Shown in pieces: positions 1 through 8,229 of a DNA stretch of 64,000 bases (positions are counted from its first letter, which is position 1; each line of letters opens with the position of its first letter). The notes below the pieces were generated by a model that was not told where the DNA came from, ran no database searches, and saw only the letters and a program-made list of their open reading frames with translations. The translations under genes and the position numbers were made by a program. Source of the DNA: AC-32 sp963766375. GTDB taxonomy: Bacteria > Actinomycetota > Thermoleophilia > Gaiellales > Gaiellaceae. The stretch spans positions 1-64,000 of the forward strand of contig CAVXZG010000015.1 in assembly GCA_963766375.1 (NCBI GenBank). Direction: 5' to 3'.

Positions 1-1243
1 CCCGGGAGGAAGAGCGCGCCGAGCGTGATCGCGCCGCCGATCGCCGGCGGCGCCGACCAGCGTGGCCGCGCGCCGACGAGGCCGGCGACGGAGCGGTGAG
101 CGCGAACGAGAGCGGCAGCAGGCCGATCGAGATCAGCCAGTCGAGGCTCGAGACGCGGCCGAGCATCGAGGCCGGCACGTGGCGCTGCTTGATCGTCGCC
201 CAGACGATCGTGCCCGCCGTCTCGAGCGCGTTGAAGAGCAGGCAGGCGACCATCAGCTGCCAGGACGCGCGTGGCCAGCCCGTAGCCGGCCACGGCCAGC
301 GTCGCGAGCTCCACGCGCGTACATGAAGGTCACGTCGCGCCGCGGCTGGCCGCGCTGGCCCATGAACAGCGCCGCGCCGATGGCGCCGATGCCGCCGGCC
401 GCGAAGACGAGGCCGAGGTCGCCGGCCGAGCCGTGCAGCTCGTTCTTGACGACGTACGGCAGGAGCACCTCGGTCGGGCCGAGGAAGGCGAGGTACGCGA
501 TCGCGGCCGAGAGCAGCGTGCCCCAGAGCCAGACGCGGCGCCGCACGAAGCGCAGGCCTCCTTACGGCGCTCGCCGCGACGATTCGACGTGCGCCGAGCG
601 AGGATGGCGCGCGGAGGGCGCATGAGCCACGACGGCGACGGCCGAGACGGCGAACGACGCGGCGTCGACGGCGAACGCCGTCGCCGGCGCCGAAGCCCGC
701 GACGAGCCCGCCGCCGAGCGCCGGGCCGGCGAGGCGCAGCGCGATCGGGCGGACGAACTGGTCGAGCGAGTTCGCCGCCGGCGAGGTCGGCCGCCGGCAC
801 GATGTCGGGCACGATCGCCTCGAACGCCGGCGTGAAGAACGCCGTGCCGACGCCGTAGAGGGCGACGAGCACGCACGAGCTCCCAGAAGGTGAGGCGCGT
901 CGGTCGAGCGCGAGCGCCGCGAGCGCGCGACGCGAGGGCGCGGCCGAGGTCGGCGGAGAGCAGGACGCGCCGCCGGTCGAAGCGGTCGCTGAGCACGCCG
1001 GCGGGCAGCAGGCAGGCGATCGTCGGCACCGTCATCGCGATCCCGACGATCGAGAGCGCCGCCGGGGCGTTCCAGAGCGCGTACGCCTTCCACGCGATCG
1101 CGACGAGGAAGATGCCGTCGCCGACGAGCGAGACGGTCATTCCCGCCCAGAGCAGGCGGAAGTCGCGATGACGCAGCGGGCGCGAGCAGGCCGACGCGGG
1201 CGAAGCCGCCGGGGCGGTCGAGCGCCTCGAAGCTATGCTGCAT
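1..1243 (-). CDS. MFS transporter (EntS/MFS_3-like), partial and frameshifted
   Basis: This is a 12-TM-type major facilitator exporter whose C-terminus lies beyond position 1. The N-terminal part (about 1180-920) reads LRHRDFRLLWAGMTVSLVGD and then the loop-2 motif GVLSDRFDRRRVLL. Downstream pieces in other frames include FFTPAFEAIVPDIVP, SNELHGSAGDLG-like segments and, near 1-250, the motif GRVSSLDWL. These belong to the MFS_3 (enterobactin-exporter-like) family. The ATG at 1243 lies inside the end of the GGDEF-EAL gene (11-bp overlap), so it is the last visible gene of that operon. At least four single-base shifts break the frame; I read these as sequence errors. The substrate cannot be deduced. 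Confidence 0.75.
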   Translation of the reverse strand, partial: MQHSFEALDRPGGFARVGLLAPAASSRLPPALGGNDRLARRRRHLPRRDRVEGVRALERPGGALDRRDRDDGADDRLPAARRRAQRPLRPAARPALRRPRPRPRVARSRRSRSTDAPHLLGARACSSPSTASARRSSRRRSRRSCPTSCRRPTSPAANSLDQFVRPIALRLAGPALGGGLVAGFGAGDGVRRRRRVVRRLGRRRRGSCALRAPSSLGARRIVAASAVRRPALRAAPRLALGHAALGRDRVPRLPRPDRGAPAVRRQERAARLGRRPRPRLRGRRHRRHRRGAVHGPARPAAARRDLHVRAWSSRRWPWPATGWPRASWQLMVACLLFNALETAGTIVWATIKQRHVPASMLGRVSSLDWLISIGLLPLSFALTAPSPASSARGHAGRRRRRSAARSRSARSSSR

Positions 1244-4200
1244 CCGACTCGGCTGCGCCGCGCTCGTCCGCGTCCGTCCGTCGCGAGGTACTCGACGAGC
1301 GCCTCGTGCGGCATCGGCTCGGCGAACAGGAAGCCCTGGCCGAGCTCGCAGCCGAGGTCGCGGAGCGAGGCGATCTGCTCGGGCTGCTCGATCCCCTCGG
1401 CGACGACGTCGAGGCTCGAGGCGCTCGCCGAGCGCGATGATCGCCGCGGCCAGGCCGCGATTCGTCGTGCTCCGGACGCGAGGAACGAGCGGTCCATCTT
1501 GAGGATGTCGACCGGGAAGCGGCTGAGGTAGCTGAGCGACGAGTAGCCGGTGCCGAAGTCGTCCATCGCGATCCGGACGCCGAGCGCCTTGAGCTCGTGC
1601 AGCCGCTGCGACCGCGAGGTCCGTGTCGGCCATCATCACGGTCTCGGTGATCTCGAGCACGAGCGCCGACGGGCGCGAGCCCGGTCGTCTCGAGCGCCTC
1701 GCGGACGTCGTCGACGATCGACTCGGACTGGAGCTGCTTGACCGAGAGGTTGACGCTCATCGTCAGCGGCGGCGTCCGCGGGAACCGCTCGTGCAGGCGC
1801 GACGCCCTGGCGGCAGGCCTCGCTGGAGCACCCAGCGGCCGATCGGGACGATCAGGCCGGTCTCCTCGGCGAGCGGGATGAACTGGACCGGCGGGATCGG
1901 GCCGCGCGTCGGGTGGTTCCAGCGCAGCAGCGCCTCGACGCCGTAGTCGGCGCGCTCGTCGAGGTGGACGACCGGCTGGTAGTGGACCTCGAGCTGGTCC
2001 AGCTCGAGCGCGCGCTGCAGCTCGGCCTGCAGCTCGAGCCGCTCGACGACGCGCTCGTGCATCGCCGGCTCGAAGACGCGGTAGCTGCCCTTGCTGTCGC
2101 GCTTGGCCATGTACATGGCGACGTCGGCGTTGCGCAGCAGCTCCTCGGCGTCGGCGAGCCGAGTCCTGGTCGGCGCAGGCAGATGCCGACGCTCGCGCGC
2201 GGGATAGACCTGCTTGCCGTCGATCTCGAACGGCGCTCGAGCGCGCGCAGGATCGCGGTCGGCGACGTCGGCGGCCTCGTCGCGAGTCGTCGACGCCGTC
2301 GAGCAGGACGGCGAACTCGTCGCCGCCGAAGCGCGCGACCGTGTCGGCCGGGCGGACGGCGCCTGCGAGCCGCGCGCGCGACCTCCTGCGAGCACCGCGT
2401 CGCCGGCCGCGTGGCCGAGGCTGTCGTTGACGGTCTTGAAGTCGTCGAGGTCGATGAACATGACCGCCGATCGCGGGCCGCCGCGGATCGAGCGCATGAG
2501 CGCGTGCTCGACGCGGTCGGCGAACAGCGCGCGGTTGGCGAGGCCGGTGACCGGGTCGTGGAACGCCTGGTGCGCGAGCTGGTCCTCGAGCGCCTTGCGC
2601 TCGCTGACGTCGCGGCTGTTGAGGACGATGCCGCGGACGTGCTCGTCCTGCAGCAGGTGGGTGTGCTGCACCTCGAACTGGAGCCAGGGGCCGTCGCGGT
2701 GCTGGAGCGAGCAGTCGATCACGTGTGTCTCGGAGCCGCCGCCGCGTCGGCCTCGCCGACGCCGGCGAGGATCTGCGCGAGGCGCGGGCGATCGGCCTCG
2801 CGAGCAGGCGGTCGAAGCGCGTGCCCTCGATCTCCTCGACGCGGTAGCCGAGCACGCGCTCGATCGACGGGCTCTGGTAGGTGACGGTGCCGTCGGCGTC
2901 GAGCACGGTGATCAGGTCGCTCGAGTGGGCGACCAGCGAGCGGAAGCGGGCCTCGCTCTTCTGCCGGTGCAGATCCTCGGCCAGCGACGCGCCCTCGACC
3001 GCGAGCGAGACCTGCGACGCAGCGCCTCGAGCGAGTCGACGATGTCGCGCGCGACGGCGACCGGCGAGCGGACGACGAGCGACCGCGCTCTCGTCGCGAA
3101 CAGAGAGCGGCACGACAGGCTGCCTGGCCGTCGCCGAGCCCGAGCTCGTCCGCACGGCCCGGCAGGCCGCCGAGCGCGACCTGCGCGTGCGCTCGTGCGG
3201 TCTCGCGCAGCCAGTCGCGTGGCGTCGTCGAGATCGGCCAACGCCGTCCGCGTCCGGTCGACGCTGCGACCTCGCGCCGTCCGTCGTCAGGAGGACGAGC
3301 CGGACGCTGCCGGCGTCACCGACGAGCTCGGACGGCCGCGATCGCGGCTCGTTGACCTGCTCGCCCGGCCGCGGCCACGAGCCCACGCCGGCGCGGCGCA
3401 GCGCGAGCTCGCGCGCGACCGCCCGTTCCTCCTGGCGGACGAGCCCGGCCATGCGCGCGACGACGAGCAGGAAGAGGATCGCCGAGGCGACGATCGACGA
3501 CGAGGACGTCGGGGTTGTCGAACTCCTCGGCGAAGCGGATGCCCGGTGCGATCAGGCACGCGACGGCGAGCAGCCCGAGACGCAGCGGCGTGAGCCGCGT
3601 GCGCAGTCGACGCGCGGCTCCTCGAGCGTCCGCATCGACGGGTGCAGCGCGGCGGCGCCCCAGAGCAGGTAGTAGGCGATCCAGCCGACGTCGTAGATCA
3701 CCTGGTGGTTGTAGGTGCCGTCGAGCAGCGCGTAGTTGTAGGCGGAGTCGGTCGCGAGCAGCGCAGACGATGCTCGCGACGAGCAGGTAGAAGGCCGGCG
3801 CGCGCTTGCCCGCGTCGACCGCGAGCGGATCGCCGCGGCGAGCAGGAGGACGTCGCCGAGCGGATAGGCGACCGAGACGCGCTTCGCGAACCAGGTGACG
3901 CCAGCCCGGAGAGGTGGAGGTTCGGGGCGATCAGGAAGACCCAGGAGAGCAGGGCGAAGCCGACCGTCAGGATCAGCGAGTCGATCAGCGCGGCGCGGTC
4001 GCGCCTGCGGGTCGCGCCGCCGGACGAGCAGGAACAGGCCGGCCATCAGCGCCGGGTAGACGGCGAGGTAGATCCCGTCGCCGGCCGACGGGAAGCCGAC
4101 GTCGCGCCGGACAGAGCTTCGGGTAGCTGTACGTGTAGAAGTCGCCGGCGAAGAAGAGGAGCTGGCCCGAGGAGAAGAGCAGCCAGGCGGCGCGCGCCTG

Positions 4201-4379
4201 CGGGCGGTGCAGCGGATGCCGACCGCGATCGCGACGGACGAGGACAGGCCGAGCACGTTGATGAGCGGGCCGTCGCCTTGAGCGGCGGGAACAAGAGGTA
4301 GGCCGCGGTGAGGACGCCTCCGCCGGCGAGGTACAGCACCAGGCTCGGCCGCGCCAGCGATGCCGGCGAGAGCGGTCAT
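1233..4379 (-). CDS. Membrane-anchored PAS-GGDEF-EAL signalling protein (frameshifted)
   Basis: The restored product of about 1,048 residues would make and/or degrade cyclic di-GMP. Order: 7-8 hydrophobic segments (4340-3440), a linker with ARMAGLVRQEERAVAREL, a poorly readable GAF-like region, a PAS domain (about 2960-2720, SLVAHSSDLITVLDADGTV), a GGDEF domain with intact FGGDEFAVL (about 2310-2330), and an EAL domain with VEALLRWNHP, MDDFGTGYSSLSYL and GQGFLFAEPMP. The signature motifs of both catalytic domains are present, so either activity is possible. The ATG at 4379 overlaps the upstream PLP-enzyme stop (ATGA), and the end overlaps the MFS start. The length is a multiple of three, but at least ten compensating shifts lie inside; I regard them as sequence errors. 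Confidence 0.8.
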
Positions 4380-5691
4380 GCCGCGTATTCCTGGCTGCGG
4401 TCGCGGCTGGAGGTCGAAGCGTTGGCGAGCTTGCCGAGCACGTCGATCAGCTGGTCGATCTCGGCGTGCGTGTTGGCTGCGGTGACCTGGATCCGGAAGC
4501 CGACCTCGTTCTTCGGCACGAGCGGGTAGGCGGCGAGCGTGACGTAGATGCCGTGGTCGAAGAGGAAGCGGCCCGCCGCGTCGATGTCCTCGTGGCGGGC
4601 GAGCGGGACCTCGATGATCGGGAAGCCGGAACGGTTCGGCGTGTGGACGCCGAGCCGATCGAGGCAGTGCGAGCACCTGGTCGGTCTTGCGCCAGAGGTC
4701 GGCGCGAATCGCGTCGCCGCGGGCCTCGTTGACGTCGAAGCCTGCGAGCGCGGTCGCGAGCGAGGCAACCGGCGACGGGCCCGAGTAGAGGTACGGCGGC
4801 GCAGCCGTCTTGAGCAGCTGCTTCAGCTCGGTCGGGCAGGCGATGAACGCGGCGAGCGACGAGTACGCCTTGGAGAAGCCGCCGACGAGCACGATGCCGT
4901 CGTAGGACTCGCCGAAGTGGCGGACGATGCTGTTGCCGCGCGATGCCGTAGGGGCTCGGCTCGTCCGGCGAGCGCTCGCCGATCACGCCGAAGCCGTGAG
5001 CGTCGTCGACGTAGAGGATCGCGTCGTAGCGGCGGGCGAGCCGGGCGAACTCGGTCAGGTCGGGAGCGTTTCCGGTCATGCTGTTGACCCCGTCCATGCA
5101 GATCGAGCCGCGTGCGTCGAGCGGTCCTGCCGCAGCAGCCGCTCGAGGTCGTCCGGATCCTCGAAGCGGAACCGCTTCACCGTCGCTCCGCGCGCGCGAC
5201 GCGAACTGGCAGCCGTCGTAGATCGTCTTGTGGGCTCGGCTGTCGACGAAGATCGTCCCGTCGCCGGCGAGCACCGGGATCACGGACAGGTGGATCAGCG
5301 TGATCGTCGGGATGACGAGCGCGTCCTCGCAGCCGAGCAGCTCGATCAGACGCTCTTCGATCTGCTGGTAGAGGACTGGGCTGCCGAGCATGCGCGACCA
5401 GCTCGGATGCGTTCCCCACTTCTCGAGGTACTCGGGGACGACCCCGATGATCTCGCGGTCGAGGTCGAAGCCGAGGTAGTTGCACGAGGCGAAATCGGCC
5501 AGCCACTGGTCGCCGATCCGGATCATCCGGCCGTCGATCTCGTCGATGACGGCGTCCGTCATCGGGTTGGATCGCTCGAGCTCGGCCAGCTCACTGCAAG
5601 CGGCAAGCCAGCGATCGATCCACCGAGGGGAAGAGGACGGGGACCGGGGGCCATCCGGACGGTAGCCGCTCATGCGGGCCCACATCGGCAT
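4376..5691 (-). CDS. PLP-dependent alpha-oxoamine synthase-like enzyme (frameshifted)
   Basis: This is a fold-type I PLP enzyme of the alpha-oxoamine synthase (AONS/KBL/SPT/CqsA) group, which condenses an acyl-CoA with an amino acid. Visible: NYLGF near residue 70, SRMLGSPVLYQQIEERL, the PLP-ring segment FVDSRAHKTIYDG, the cofactor-binding VDDAHGFGV (about 5000), and the Schiff-base lysine in GGFSKAY (about 4870). The C-terminal domain follows in a third frame and ends SQEYAA. Shifts lie near 5190, 4940 and 4690. The family usually has a shorter N-terminus, so ATG 5673 or 5562 could also serve as the start. It is the first gene of the operon with the GGDEF-EAL protein. The actual substrate is unknown; the CqsA comparison rests on family and context only. 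Confidence 0.7.
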
Positions 5692-5697
5692 TTGCCC

Positions 5698-5715
5698 AGG
5701 AATCTTTAGGAATCT
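5698..5715. repeat. Direct repeat upstream of the PLP-enzyme operon
   Basis: Two exact copies of AGGAATCT (5698-5705 and 5708-5715) are separated by TT, giving a 10-bp period just upstream of the ATG at 5691. The spacing of one helical turn and the location suggest an operator for the 5691-1 operon. No regulator is identified. The remaining bases to 5834 hold no gene I can support. Confidence 0.35.
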
Positions 5716-5834
5716 GACCGCGGAAATAGGGATGAGGCCAGCCCCGCTTTAGACAAGAAGATGGCGCCCCAACGCGCCTACGAGGAGGCGGCAGAGAAGA
5801 ACCGTCTTAGTTGGGCAAGCCCGAGGTGCCGCAG

Positions 5835-5876
5835 TGCCCCCGACAAGAATCGAACTTGTGCACGCGGTTTAGGAAA
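5835..5876 (-). repeat. Attachment-site copy: 3' end of tRNA-Arg
   Basis: These 42 bases are identical to the last 42 bases of the intact tRNA-Arg (8135-8176): anticodon-loop end, 3' anticodon stem, variable loop, T arm, 3' acceptor strand and discriminator base. Identity stops abruptly on both sides (5877 onward and 5834 downward differ). It cannot form a tRNA because the 5' half is missing. It is the distal attachment site (attL or attR) of the element. Confidence 0.85.
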
Positions 5877-5960
5877 CGCCGTGCTATCGCGTAGAAGCAG
5901 CGCGTTTGCAGCGTAGTTGCCCGACACCTCCCGTGGTGCGATCCGGGGTCAACATGTTAA

Positions 5961-6230
5961 CTAGACTGACAACAACAAAAATCGGTCGCGAGCTCCTGCA
6001 AGCGCGCGTTTCGCCATCAGTCTCGAAGCCCGTGAGTTGCCGACGTAGATCGCGGCGTCGTCGGTGCCGTCGACGTGGTTGCCGTCGATCACGCCGTTGC
6101 GCGAGCAGATCGGGAAGGCCGCGTACTCCTCGTTGCCGGTGTAGATGCCGCCGCACCCCCGCAGCGCAAAGCCGTCGACACCGCGGCGAAGGACGCCGGT
6201 GAAGCGGGCGTTCTTGACCGGCAGCTCGAG
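5961..6230 (-). pseudogene. Parallel beta-helix (PbH1/NosD-like) protein fragment
   Basis: On the minus strand one frame is open between a TGA (6231-6233) and a TAG (5961-5963). It reads ARFTGVLRRGVDGFALRGCG, then SRNGVIDGNHVDGTDDAAIY and VGNSR. The periodic N-G-V-I-D-G-N and I-Y-V-G-N turns are typical of right-handed parallel beta-helix repeats. There is no start codon with a ribosome-binding site, and only about three helical coils remain, so this is a gene scrap. It could come from a phage tail-spike or from a bacterial surface or secreted protein. Frame and repeat pattern are seen; family placement is my judgement. Confidence 0.5.
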
Positions 6231-6354
6231 TCAGTCGTGACTTCGTGAAGCGTCAGCGGCAGGCATCCCGGTCCGCCGGGCCCCGCGGCTACGCGAATAC
6301 CGCCCGAGAAGCCGGACGCGTCGAGTATCGCGCCGCGGCTGCCGCGGATCGTAG

Positions 6355-6612
6355 ACCCCGCTCTTCGCCTGGATCGGACACCTCGCGCACGGCACGAACC
6401 GAGGCGAGCTCAAGCGCATCGGCGCCATGCTGGACGAAGGCGACTCGGCGGTCGTGGTCATCGGCATCGACAACGACGCCGAGAAGATCGAGAGCGCGGC
6501 CTCGCACGCGCGGGACCACCACCTTCAGCGCAACGTCGGCGACTGGGACGATGCCGAGCAGGACGCGCTGGAGGCGGTCAGCAAGGAGGAGAAGGCTGGG
6601 ACACCGGCCTGA
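6355..6612 (+). pseudogene. C-terminal fragment of a DUF1269-type protein
   Basis: The frame opens right after an in-frame TAG (6352-6354) and ends at TGA 6610-6612. It reads LFAWIGHLAHGTNRGELKRI, then MLDEGDSAVVVIGI and a charged tail with DWDDAEQDALEAVSKEE. This matches the C-terminal half of DUF1269 (general-stress, glycine-zipper membrane) proteins, where a conserved LKxIGxxLxEGxSALVV segment occurs. The N-terminal TM region is absent. An ATG at 6427 could start a 61-residue product, but nothing marks it as real. It is probably a host gene truncated by rearrangement around the element. Confidence 0.5.
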
Positions 6613-6650
6613 GACTGAGCAGGCAGCGGCACAGCCCACGAGCAATTAGG

Positions 6651-6684
6651 CCGACCGGCGTCCGAGCAGAGGGTCGCCGGTCGG
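6651..6684. terminator. Perfect 10-bp inverted repeat after the DUF1269 fragment
   Basis: CCGACCGGCG (6651-6660) pairs perfectly with CGCCGGTCGG (6675-6684) across a 14-nt loop, 39 bp after the fragment's stop codon. There is no T-run on either side, so it is either an intrinsic terminator of the high-GC kind without a U-tract or another palindromic site. Confidence 0.4.
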
Positions 6685-7077
6685 GCTGAGCGTTGAGGCC
6701 GCCGCGCCCGACGGCGAGCGGATTCCTCAACGCGAAAGTCAGCTCTCCGGATACCCGCGTGGCGATTCGTGGTCTCCGCCGTGACCTCGATCACCACAGC
6801 CGCCGAGACCTGATCGCATGAGAATCGCGCAGAGACTCATCTCCTGAGCTCCTCCTCTCGCGCGTGCGCCTCTTCGTCCGCCCGAGCTCGAGCGCTTCTT
6901 GCTCGGGATCTTGATCGGCATTTCCGAGGACGCGATCTGCGCGAGCTCACGGCCATAACGACGTGACAAGATCCGGCCGGCTCGCTCGAGCTACGTAGCG
7001 CTCGCTGGCCGGAAGCCCAGCGAGGCTGAACTCAAGCTCGCGCCGACGACGTTGACGGCGACGCTCTCACCGAGCCG
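6685..7077. other. Non-coding stretch inside the element remnant
   Basis: I find no supported gene here. Several short open frames exist on both strands, but none has a recognisable domain, a ribosome-binding site or actinobacterial codon-position bias. The sequence looks like eroded DNA within the remnant. Confidence 0.4.
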
Positions 7078-7401
7078 TCATTCAGCGACAGGGGCGCGTC
7101 GTCGATGGTCATCCTTTCGACCATCGCCCTGATCGCGAGCACTGAACTGCTGCGCGCGAACGATCTCCTCGTCCGTCGGGTCCCGACCGAACACAGCATG
7201 GAAAAGGGGCTCCTCGCCGCCTTCCCACCCGACGACGTTGAAGGTGCCGTCTTCCTGGGGGACGACCGCCAGGGGAGGCATCGTGACCGGGTCGTAGTCC
7301 TCGGCGAGCCAGCGGCGGACGAGCTCGCTTGCGCCCTTCGGCCAGTAGCGCTCGTCTACCCGAAACTGCTCGATCCGGATGTACTGAACCTCCGCGCTCA
7401 C
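7078..7401 (-). CDS. Hypothetical protein, N-terminus resembling ParB-like domains
   Basis: The frame encodes 107 residues from GTG 7401. The N-terminal half has IRIEQFRVDERYWPKGASEL followed by EDYDPVTMPPLAVVPQEDGT and FNVVG. This order (VD-x-RY, then YDP-x-x-x-PP-x-x-V, then DG-x-F-x-VV) resembles ParB/DUF6551-like domains common in actinophages, where a DGQHR motif would follow. Here GWEGGEEP stands in its place, so the catalytic motif is missing. The C-terminus RKDDHRRRAPVAE looks frame-slipped. It sits in the element remnant and may be decayed. The similarity is from pattern memory only. Confidence 0.4.
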   Translation of the reverse strand: MSAEVQYIRIEQFRVDERYWPKGASELVRRWLAEDYDPVTMPPLAVVPQEDGTFNVVGWEGGEEPLFHAVFGRDPTDEEIVRAQQFSARDQGDGRKDDHRRRAPVAE

Positions 7402-7504
7402 GTTCGCCGCTTTCCGCGCTTACGGCTGGAAGAACGCCAATAGGAACAGGGCGTAACCGTGAGGGAGATCAAGCGTAGCTTGTTCATCCTCATCCATTAT
7501 CGGC

Positions 7505-7768
7505 TTAGAACCGGACATCCTGGAGGCCCCGGCCGCCTAGAGCGGTCATCAGCGCTGCGCCGAAGAGCGCCGCGAAGACCAGTTGAGGGACCCCGTTCGT
7601 GAAGGCAATTGCCGCAGGGCATCCGAGGGCGATGAGGGTTAGTCCGACCCAATCGCACCAGTTTTGGCGAAGGATCTTCCACCGCCGCTCGGCCCGGGGT
7701 TTCCTGCACGCGCGGTGCGCCGCTTCCGCGAGGTCAAGCCCATGATCTGAAGATTCGGCGAGACGCAC
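7505..7768 (-). CDS. Small hypothetical membrane protein in the element remnant
   Basis: An 87-residue frame from GTG 7768 has a charged N-terminal half (to about residue 40) followed by two hydrophobic stretches, WVGLTLIALGCPAAIAFTNG and PQLVFAALFGAALMTALGG. That predicts two short TM segments. No family is recognised. Small membrane ORFs of this sort occur near phage terminase and lysis genes, but the location is the only evidence for that. It lies between the terminase fragment and the ParB-like ORF, on the same strand as both. Confidence 0.35.
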   Translation of the reverse strand: MRLAESSDHGLDLAEAAHRACRKPRAERRWKILRQNWCDWVGLTLIALGCPAAIAFTNGVPQLVFAALFGAALMTALGGRGLQDVRF

Positions 7769-7855
7769 TCAAGACTCAAGCAGCTGCTACTGCGGGGCGG
7801 GTGACGGGCGGCCCTCGCGGCTCAGGCGTCCCCAAGCGCCAGGATCGGAGGTTGG

Positions 7856-8134
7856 TCACGACCGGTTCCGCGATGGATAGATGCGGGCGCCGAGCTGTGC
7901 GGCGACCTCCGCGATTGGGTCGCTGCCGTAGGCGCGCCCGTGAAGTCGAGTGAGGCCGCTACCGACGGGAATTCGACCGCGCGGGGGGTGGACGGTAAGG
8001 GTGCCGCCGCGGTTGCTGAGGTAATCGTAGGCGCCGGCGAGGGCGTCCACGCAGTCGTCATGTGCTCCGTGCGGGAAGGCGCTGGGCCATTTCACCGAAC
8101 GTCGGCGCGTATCAGAGAGGCATCGATCGAAACA
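7856..8134 (-). pseudogene. C-terminal fragment of phage terminase large subunit
   Basis: The frame is open from the tRNA 3' end (8134) to TGA 7856-7858. It contains VKWPSAFPHGAHDDCVDALA and GAYDYLSNRGG. The FPHG-x-HDD-x-VDAL motif is the conserved end of the TerL nuclease domain (the HDD carries metal-binding aspartates), and the rest is a variable tail ending YPSRNRS. About 90 residues remain of a protein that is usually 450-600 residues long. Its truncation exactly at the attachment site suggests deletion or recombination there. It is the clearest evidence that the remnant derives from a tailed phage. Confidence 0.7.
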
Positions 8135-8205
8135 TGCCCCCGACAAGAATCGAACTTGTGCACGCGGTTTAGGAAACCGCTGCTCTTCCACTGAGCTACG
8201 GGGGC
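8135..8205 (-). tRNA. tRNA-Arg (anticodon CCT)
   Basis: A complete cloverleaf can be folded by eye: acceptor GCCCCCG/CGGGGGC with discriminator A, D stem GCTC/GAGC, anticodon stem GCGGT/ACCGC with loop TTCCTAA, variable loop GTGC, and T stem ACAAG/CTTGT with loop TTCGATT. The anticodon is CCT (complement of AGG at 8171-8173), giving tRNA-Arg for AGG codons. The length is 71 nt and no CCA is encoded. The 3' 42 nt are duplicated at 5835-5876, so the gene is the integration target of the adjoining element. Confidence 0.95.
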
Positions 8206-8229
8206 TCCAGGCCCCAAGTGTAGAACCCG

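Larger units (their letters stand above)
5835..8176. mobile_element. Remnant of an integrated element (prophage-like) at tRNA-Arg
   Basis: A 2.3-kb segment is bounded by a 42-bp perfect direct repeat: the 3' part of tRNA-Arg(CCT) at 8135-8176 and its copy at 5835-5876. Inside are the end of a large terminase, a ParB-like ORF, a small membrane-protein ORF, and two gene fragments (DUF1269-like and beta-helix). No integrase, portal or capsid gene is visible. This is what remains when an element integrated into the tRNA 3' end loses most of its DNA. The tRNA itself was rebuilt and is intact. A patch near 5950-5985 is AT-rich and unlike the surroundings. Confidence 0.75.

Noticed and set aside
5835..5876. 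A second tRNA-Arg gene
   Set aside because: Only the 3' 42 nt are present; the D arm and 5' acceptor strand are missing, so it is an attachment-site copy.
5761..5909. Short plus-strand ORF starting ATGGCGCC that runs through the att copy
   Set aside because: It reads antisense tRNA sequence for much of its length and has no ribosome-binding site or domain.
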